This document shows, one piece after another, positions 32,432 to 36,355 of a stretch of 36,355 nt of DNA (the stretch's first letter is position 1; every line of letters begins with the position of its first letter). Below the pieces are notes generated by a model that was not told the origin of the DNA, made no database searches, and saw only the letters and a program-made list of their open reading frames with translations. Position numbers and translations under genes: made by a program. The DNA lies in the NCBI GenBank assembly GCA_022777205.1, contig JALFGP010000081.1:1-36355 (forward strand). The letters are read 5' to 3'. The stretch comes from Rikenellaceae bacterium (GTDB taxonomy: Bacteria; Bacteroidota; Bacteroidia; Bacteroidales; UBA932).

Positions 32432-33529
32432 TCAAGCGTTTTGATTGGCCTTTGTTTCGAATTCGCGCATAGTGTCCACGAGGGCCTGAACAGACTCCAG
32501 CGGGCAGGCGTTATAGATGGATGCCCTGAATCCGCCCACTGACCTGTGGCCCTTGATGCCGACCATACCCCTTTCCTTCGCAAATGCAAGGAAGTCGTCC
32601 TGAAGGTTTTCATAGCCAGGTGCCATCACGAAGCAGACGTTCATTATGGATCTGTCCTCAACTGCTGCGGTGCCCACAAAAATGCTGTTGCGGTCAATTT
32701 CGGAATAGAGCAGAGCCGCCTTTTCGCGATTACGCTTGTTGATAACTTCGACTCCTCCCTGCTCCTTGAGCCATTTGAGGGTTTCCTTCATCACGAAAAT
32801 CGGGAAGACGGGCGGGGTGTTGAACATAGAAGCGCCCTTGATGTGAGTCCGGTAGTCGAGCATAGTCGGGATGTAGTGGCTGACCTTGCCGAGCAATTCC
32901 TTATTCACTATGGCGAAGGTAACTCCCGCAGGGCCCACGTTTTTCTGGGCTCCTCCATAGATGAGGGCATATTTGGACACATCCACCGGACGGGACATTA
33001 TGTCAGAGGACATATCCGCAATCAAAGGAACGGGACAGTCCATATCGTAACGGATTTCGGTACCGTAGATGGTATTGTTGGTGGTAATGTGGAAATAGTC
33101 CAGATCTGTCGGGATTTCATATCCCTTAGGAATATAGGAATAGGTCTTGTCGGCTGAGGATGCCACTGCAATTGCTTGGGCTCCAATGGATTCGGCATAG
33201 TTCTTTGCCTCGGTGAAGGCTTTTTTCGCCCACACGCCGGTTTCGAGATATCCCGCCTTCTTGTCAAAAAAATTCATCACTGCGTAGAGGAAACCGAGGC
33301 TTGCGCCACCACCCAAGAAGAGGACCTCGTGTGTGTCGGGGATATTCAGAAGTTCCTTCCACAACTGACGGCACTCGTCCATTACGGCTTCCCATTCCTT
33401 GGTACGGTGTGAAACTTCTATGACAGACATTCCTGTTCCTGAAAAATCTTCGAGTGCAGCTATGGCTGCCTTAATCGCCGGCTCGGGCAAGACGCAGGGT
33501 CCGGCATTGAAATTATGTACTTTTTTCAT
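32432..33529 (-). CDS. serC: Phosphoserine aminotransferase
   Basis: A 365-residue PLP enzyme that converts phosphohydroxypyruvate to O-phosphoserine with glutamate; it also acts in pyridoxine synthesis in some bacteria. The start is [10 protein letters not shown] (6-15), then ISHRTKEW-type VSHRTKEWE (39-47), [10 protein letters not shown] (71-80), and the PLP lysine K196 in [12 protein letters not shown] (191-202). Length and motifs match the family. It heads the operon serC-serA-DUF1015-egsA. A -7 box (TATATTTG) lies 35-42 nt before the ATG. Confidence 0.96.
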   Translation of the reverse strand: MKKVHNFNAGPCVLPEPAIKAAIAALEDFSGTGMSVIEVSHRTKEWEAVMDECRQLWKELLNIPDTHEVLFLGGGASLGFLYAVMNFFDKKAGYLETGVWAKKAFTEAKNYAESIGAQAIAVASSADKTYSYIPKGYEIPTDLDYFHITTNNTIYGTEIRYDMDCPVPLIADMSSDIMSRPVDVSKYALIYGGAQKNVGPAGVTFAIVNKELLGKVSHYIPTMLDYRTHIKGASMFNTPPVFPIFVMKETLKWLKEQGGVEVINKRNREKAALLYSEIDRNSIFVGTAAVEDRSIMNVCFVMAPGYENLQDDFLAFAKERGMVGIKGHRSVGGFRASIYNACPLESVQALVDTMREFETKANQNA

Positions 33530-33563
33530 ATAGATTCGTATTAGGACGAACGATTATAACTTA

Positions 33564-33571
33564 CAAATATA
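33564..33571 (-). promoter_or_regulatory. -7 box TATATTTG for the ser operon
   Basis: Minus-strand TATATTTG in the 46-nt gap after yigZ. It fits TAnnTTTG and leaves a leader of about 28 nt. A -33 TTG at the right distance is not clear. Confidence 0.5.
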
Positions 33572-33575
33572 AGAA

Positions 33576-34220
33576 TTAATTTTGAATGTCACCGGTCTCC
33601 ACGCTGTCTTGGGCAGGGGCAGGCCTCTCCACCGAGCAATTTTCGAGGTCTGAGATGCGGGAGAGGAAATCTTCTGCAAGGGACAGCCTCACCTGCGCCG
33701 TCACTGTGCAACCCGTGCCGAAATCGCGACTCAGAATTTCCGCCTTGAGGTCTTTGAGTATTTTCATCACATTGTTCATCTGGAGGTAATCGAAATCCAG
33801 ACGGAAAATTTCTGTGGCTGTCTTTTCCACTATGGTTGCAGCGGAAAGAGCATCCTCGGTGGAAGTTTTGTAGGCCCGTATGAGGCCCGGAATGCCCAGC
33901 TTTATGCCGCCGAAATAGCGGACCACCACGACCAGCACGTCGCTCAGTCCCAGGGAGTCGATGCGGCCGAGGATTTGCCGGCCTGCCGAACCGGAGGGTT
34001 CACCGTCGTCATTTGCGCGAAAAACATCTGCCTTGTAGCCGAGACGGTAGGCATAGCAATGGTGACGGGCATCGTGGTATTCCTTTTTCAACCCCTGTAC
34101 TATATTCTTGATTTGTTCTTCTGTCTCAACAGGATATGCAAATGCCAGGAAGCGGCTTCCGTTGTCGCGGAACAGGCCTTCCGATGGGGATGCTATTGAA
34201 AGAAATGTGTCTTTTTCCAT
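33576..34220 (-). CDS. yigZ: YigZ/IMPACT family protein
   Basis: A 214-residue protein of the UPF0029/YigZ (IMPACT) family. The N-terminal domain has the signature DDGEPSGSAG (71-80) followed by RQILGRI and VVVRYFGGIKLG. The C-terminal part (about 140-205) is a ferredoxin-like DUF1949 domain. Bacterial YigZ is of uncertain function; nucleotide or RNA binding has been proposed for the family. It has its own promoter and is divergent from the pRiA4b-like gene. Confidence 0.92.
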   Translation of the reverse strand: MEKDTFLSIASPSEGLFRDNGSRFLAFAYPVETEEQIKNIVQGLKKEYHDARHHCYAYRLGYKADVFRANDDGEPSGSAGRQILGRIDSLGLSDVLVVVVRYFGGIKLGIPGLIRAYKTSTEDALSAATIVEKTATEIFRLDFDYLQMNNVMKILKDLKAEILSRDFGTGCTVTAQVRLSLAEDFLSRISDLENCSVERPAPAQDSVETGDIQN

Positions 34221-34239
34221 ACCTTTTGCTGGACTTTGC

Positions 34240-34271
34240 CAAAATTACATATAATCGCAGGAATTGGCAAA
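34240..34271 (-). promoter_or_regulatory. Promoter for yigZ
   Basis: On the minus strand a -33 TTTG (34271-34268), a 20-nt spacer and a -7 TAATTTTG (34247-34240) match the Bacteroidetes consensus. The -7 box lies 20 nt from the ATG at 34220. Confidence 0.65.
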
Positions 34272-34279
34272 GTTTATTG

Positions 34280-34309
34280 TTGAGGATTTCGTATCATTTT
34301 GTAACTTTG
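34280..34309 (+). promoter_or_regulatory. Promoter for the pRiA4b-like/miaA unit
   Basis: A -33 TTG (34280-34282), a 19-nt spacer and a -7 TAACTTTG (34302-34309). It is back-to-back with the yigZ promoter, the two -33 elements being 8 bp apart. Confidence 0.7.
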
Positions 34310-34321
34310 CGTCCGCTTTGA

Positions 34322-34336
34322 GACCTGTCACAGGTC
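34322..34336. promoter_or_regulatory. Palindrome in the leader of the pRiA4b-like gene
   Basis: A perfect 7-bp inverted repeat with a single-base centre (GACCTGT, C, ACAGGTC). It lies just past the expected transcription start and 17 nt before the ATG, where an operator or small leader hairpin could act. Confidence 0.45.
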
Positions 34337-34353
34337 ATTTATTTTTATATTCT

Positions 34354-34923
34354 ATGGCTAAAATATTGAAATACAGAGTATCCCTGCCCGGGCTCAAGGG
34401 CTTCGAACGAATCTATGAACTTAAAGACAGCAATTCGCTGTATTCTTTCCATAAGAGGATGCATTCCGATATGGACTTCCCTATGGACCAGATTGTACTA
34501 TTCAAATCAGTGAGACCGGACGGCAGCGCAATCGCCCGCTACAGCATACAGGACTTGGGGAAAGGCACCATTGACAATGTCACAGTCGGTGCCTGCCATT
34601 CCCGAGAAGAAGACAGTTTCGTATATTTTTACGATACCACCAACAAGAAAAGTGTCCTTGTGGATTTCGTGGAGGAAGTTGCGGCAAAACCGGGATTGAC
34701 ATACCCTGTGCTTACCGGCATCAAGGGCCCGAACCCTATTGAATTCGAGAACGGATATGTGGCTTATGAGGACCTCCCTGAAGACAAGAAGAGGAACATC
34801 ATACGCAAGGAAGAGGGGAATTGGGACGACGATGACGACGATTTCGATGACGATGACGACTTCGACGAGGATGAGGACGACAAGGAAGAGGAAATTTACG
34901 ATGAGAATGAAGGCAACGAGTAA
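34354..34923 (+). CDS. Plasmid pRiA4b ORF-3-like protein with an acidic tail
   Basis: From the ATG at 34354 (189 residues); an upstream in-frame ATG at 34264 lies before the promoter and is rejected. Residues about 1-150 match the pRiA4b ORF-3 pattern (YRVSLPGLKGFERIYEL near the start, GTIDNVTVGA, VYFYDTTNKKSVLVDFVEE, LTYPVLTGIKGPNP). The family is widespread and of unknown function. The last 37 residues are almost only Asp/Glu (WDDDDDDFDDDDDFDEDED, then KEEEIYDENEGNE), a disordered polyanionic tail. It heads a transcript with miaA, whose TTG start is 14 nt after its stop. Confidence 0.85.
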   Translation: MAKILKYRVSLPGLKGFERIYELKDSNSLYSFHKRMHSDMDFPMDQIVLFKSVRPDGSAIARYSIQDLGKGTIDNVTVGACHSREEDSFVYFYDTTNKKSVLVDFVEEVAAKPGLTYPVLTGIKGPNPIEFENGYVAYEDLPEDKKRNIIRKEEGNWDDDDDDFDDDDDFDEDEDDKEEEIYDENEGNE

Positions 34924-34937
34924 TCTTCCTATCGGCT

Positions 34938-35846
34938 TTGAAACGAGTTCTCATCATATTGGGGCCCACCGCTTCAGGTAAGACCGACCTTGCCATCGAG
35001 AAGGCAAAGGAATACGGGAGCCCGGTCATATCCTGCGACTCCCGCCAGATTTTCAAAGAAATGACCATTGGGACGGCTGTCCCGGATGCTTCGCAACTTC
35101 AGGCTGTGAAGCATTATTTCATTCAGGACCGCTCGGTTACGGAAGATTATACTGCTGGAAAATACGAGCTGGAAGCCAATGCGCTGGTACAGGAACTGTT
35201 TACCGAAGGAGACAGGACTCTGGTGATGTGCGGAGGATCCGGCTTCTACATTGATGCTTTCTGCAAAGGACTGGATGATTTTCCTCCCGCCGACCAGGCT
35301 CTCAGGACTGAACTTACGGCCAGATGGAAAGCAGAAGGAGTGGCTACTTTGGCGGAGGAATTGCGGAGACTGGACCCGGAGACCTGCGAGGAAATCGACC
35401 TTTCGAACGGACAGAGAGTGGTGCGGGCTCTGGAGGTCTGCCTTATGACCGGGCGCAAGTTTTCTTCGTTCAAGACTGCTCCTTTGCGCAAGAGGGATTT
35501 CGTCATTGAGAAAATCGGGATAGAGAGGCCCAGGGAGGAACTTTACAGGAGAATTGACAACCGTGTGCTGAAGATGTTTGAGGCCGGGCTGGTGGAGGAA
35601 GTCCGGGGGCTCGTGCAATATAGGGAAAGGCCTGCGCTGCAGACTGTGGGGTATAAAGAAATCTTTGCCTGGTTCGACTATCTGGACGGGAAGGTTAGCA
35701 CCGAGGGGTGGGGACCCACATCCCCGGGTGACGGGCCTGTCACCTCACTGGAACGGGCGGTGGAACTGATTCAGAGAAATACAAGGCATTACGCGCGGAG
35801 GCAACTCACCTGGTGGCGGCGTGACTGCACAATCAAATGGGTGTAA
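34938..35846 (+). CDS. miaA: tRNA dimethylallyltransferase
   Basis: It transfers dimethylallyl to A37 of UNN-decoding tRNAs, the first step of the ms2i6A modification. 302 residues from a TTG start at 34938; no ATG or GTG fits nearby, and the P-loop GPTASGKT falls at the usual place (9-16). DSRQ is at 34-37, then GTAVP (45-49). The C-terminal helices end NTRHYARRQLTWWRRD. Between DYLDGKVS and SLERAVELIQ lies an insertion of about 15 residues (GWGPTSPGDGPVTS) not present in close relatives as I recall them. The gene is 14 nt after the pRiA4b-like gene and followed by a terminator-like hairpin. Confidence 0.93.
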   Translation: MKRVLIILGPTASGKTDLAIEKAKEYGSPVISCDSRQIFKEMTIGTAVPDASQLQAVKHYFIQDRSVTEDYTAGKYELEANALVQELFTEGDRTLVMCGGSGFYIDAFCKGLDDFPPADQALRTELTARWKAEGVATLAEELRRLDPETCEEIDLSNGQRVVRALEVCLMTGRKFSSFKTAPLRKRDFVIEKIGIERPREELYRRIDNRVLKMFEAGLVEEVRGLVQYRERPALQTVGYKEIFAWFDYLDGKVSTEGWGPTSPGDGPVTSLERAVELIQRNTRHYARRQLTWWRRDCTIKWV

Positions 35847-35871
35847 GCGTCTACGACTTGACGTATAAGTG

Positions 35872-35913
35872 GCATAAAGAAAGCAGGGTGTGTGCCCTGC
35901 TATTCTTTTGTTC
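35872..35913. terminator. Bidirectional terminator-like hairpin after miaA
   Basis: A GCAGGG (35883-35888) and CCCTGC (35895-35900) stem with a 6-nt loop. A-rich sequence lies on the left and TATTCTTTTG on the right, able to extend the stem. It is 37 nt past the miaA stop and could end miaA transcription. Confidence 0.6.
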
Positions 35914-35965
35914 TGTTAAGCACATCCGCTATACGTAACCGCGAAGACGCTTACCATAATTTCGG

Positions 35966-36002
35966 GGCGCTTCGCGCCGACTCTCTCGCGCCGAGCGCGA
36001 GA
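35966..36002. repeat. Two GC-rich hairpins between miaA and the FISUMP gene
   Basis: GGCGC-TTC-GCGCC (35966-35978) is followed by a perfect 8-bp stem TCTCGCGC (35984-35991), 3-nt loop, GCGCGAGA (35995-36002). They are far more GC-rich than other intergenic DNA here. No coding frame or tRNA is visible in 35847-36071. Confidence 0.7.
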
Positions 36003-36020
36003 AGAAGCCCGCAAAACGCA

Positions 36021-36058
36021 TGTTCTGACAATCCCGCTACGCAGGGATTGCCAGAACA
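36021..36058. repeat. 15-bp inverted repeat just past the stop of the FISUMP gene
   Basis: TGTTCTGACAATCCC (36021-36035), an 8-nt loop, then GGGATTGCCAGAACA (36044-36058); 14 of 15 positions pair. On the minus strand it starts 13 nt after the stop TAA at 36072. It could be a terminator (TTTT follows after about 4 nt) or the cruciform that sits beside DGR variable regions. Confidence 0.75.
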
Positions 36059-36071
36059 CACTGATTAAGAG

Positions 36072-36355
36072 TTATTCTTGGATACAGCGGACTGAGCAGC
36101 CGCTCGCGCGACCGTCGTAGACCGACGGATAGACGCGGCCATCGTCGTAGAAGTACAGGTAGAACGCGACGTTATTGCGAGGAGAAGCAGACCAACAGTA
36201 GCCGTTGCCCCCGACATCGTACAGACTGCCGTCGATGCCGTAGCGATAACCCGAAGCAGGATACCAAGTTGCGGAAGGTGATGAGATGCTGAAAGATATC
36301 CCTCTATTTGTCCAATCGGATGTAGTATCATCAAATCCCGCCTTTGACCATATAC
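36072..36355 (-). CDS. FISUMP/C-type-lectin-like protein, C-terminal 93 residues (gene runs off the right edge)
   Basis: The 5' end is outside the window. The visible frame (partial codon first) ends at TAA 36074-36072. Its C-terminal domain reads TWYPASGYRYGIDGSLYDVG, then GYCWSASPRNN, FYLYFYDDGRVYPSVYDG, and RASGCSVRCIQE. This is the FISUMP pattern of Bacteroidetes: a PASGYR and GSLY start, a WSASP core and an SVRC end, a C-type-lectin-like fold. Such domains are frequent targets of diversity-generating retroelements, and the last 59 codons are 34 NNC-type. What the protein binds is unknown. A frameshifted open frame in the same strand gives a meaningless Ser/Thr/Ala-rich peptide and was rejected. 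Confidence 0.75.
   Translation of the reverse strand, partial: IWSKAGFDDTTSDWTNRGISFSISSPSATWYPASGYRYGIDGSLYDVGGNGYCWSASPRNNVAFYLYFYDDGRVYPSVYDGRASGCSVRCIQE
36075..36251 (-). other. Candidate DGR variable region
   Basis: The last 59 sense codons of the FISUMP gene. NNC codons at 34 positions include TAC, GGC, GAC, GTC, CGC, ATC, TTC, AGC, TGC and AAC, consistent with adenine-directed mutagenesis of AAC codons in a template. No NCC codon occurs among them, a point against fully random A substitution. No template repeat or reverse transcriptase lies in the window. Confidence 0.5.

Noticed and set aside
34264..34353. In-frame extension of the pRiA4b-like protein to an upstream ATG at 34264
   Set aside because: That codon lies before the promoter (34280-34309), so the extension would not be transcribed; the peptide also lacks family similarity.
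35847..36071. A tRNA or small RNA gene between miaA and the FISUMP gene
   Set aside because: I could not fold a cloverleaf and saw no CCA end; only hairpins are supportable. A novel structured RNA is left open as a finding.
36065..36334. An 89-codon minus-strand frame in the right-hand end, rich in Ser, Thr and Ala
   Set aside because: It is one frame away from the FISUMP frame. The FISUMP frame gives an ordered domain with a known pattern and its own stop, while this one gives low-complexity sequence.

Overview
The window reads as ordinary chromosome from a member of the Bacteroidota, most likely the order Bacteroidales. The signs are TAnnTTTG-type -7 boxes ahead of most transcription units, many lipoproteins with LxxC or AxxC lipoboxes, DUF3127 and DUF4783 proteins, a lysine-type SerA without ACT domain next to SerC and DUF1015, a fimbrillin-like lipoprotein and a FISUMP-type protein. 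The genus cannot be fixed from the sequence. Apart from candidate repeats there is no insertion sequence, phage, rRNA, tRNA or CRISPR array.

Layout. 1-3044: a two-component pair (kinase cut by the window edge, PhoB/OmpR-type regulator), divergent from a Na+/phosphate cotransporter; a Pho-box-like repeat lies between them. 3113-5674: dnaX and lptB. 5734-9162 (minus): a very large orphan NtrY-like membrane histidine kinase. 9269-9709: a small secreted DUF4783 protein. 9711-19003 (minus): an alpha-glucan (starch/glycogen) utilisation block with three GH13 lipoproteins, a starch-binding fimbrillin-like lipoprotein and a previously easy-to-miss 54-codon gene, ending in queH. No SusC or SusD homologue is present. 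19278-20480 (minus): a DUF3127 OB-fold protein with an SSB-like tail and an FKBP-type lipoprotein isomerase. 20642-28171 (plus): recQ, dnaG, metG and murB, almost without gaps. 28208-33529 (minus): an unknown lipoprotein, then the operon serC-serA-DUF1015-sn-glycerol-1-phosphate dehydrogenase, with 2-3 nt gaps. 33576-34220 (minus) yigZ and, divergently, 34354-35846 a pRiA4b ORF-3-like acidic-tailed protein with miaA.

The right edge holds the most striking signal. The last 284 bases are the 3' end of a minus-strand gene whose C-terminus is a FISUMP/C-type-lectin-like domain. Of its last 59 sense codons 34 have the form NNC, and a 15-bp inverted repeat lies 14 nt past its stop. This is what the variable region of a diversity-generating retroelement (DGR) target looks like. 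No template repeat or reverse transcriptase lies in the window, so it would be a remote target or one whose partner genes lie beyond the edge.

How the genes work together: the phosphate block looks like sensing plus uptake. The starch block has surface or periplasmic debranching and alpha-1,4-cleaving enzymes plus binding lipoproteins. The ser operon makes serine from 3-phosphoglycerate, and its last gene draws on the triose-phosphate pool to make sn-glycerol-1-phosphate. All function calls come from reading motifs by eye; no database search was run.
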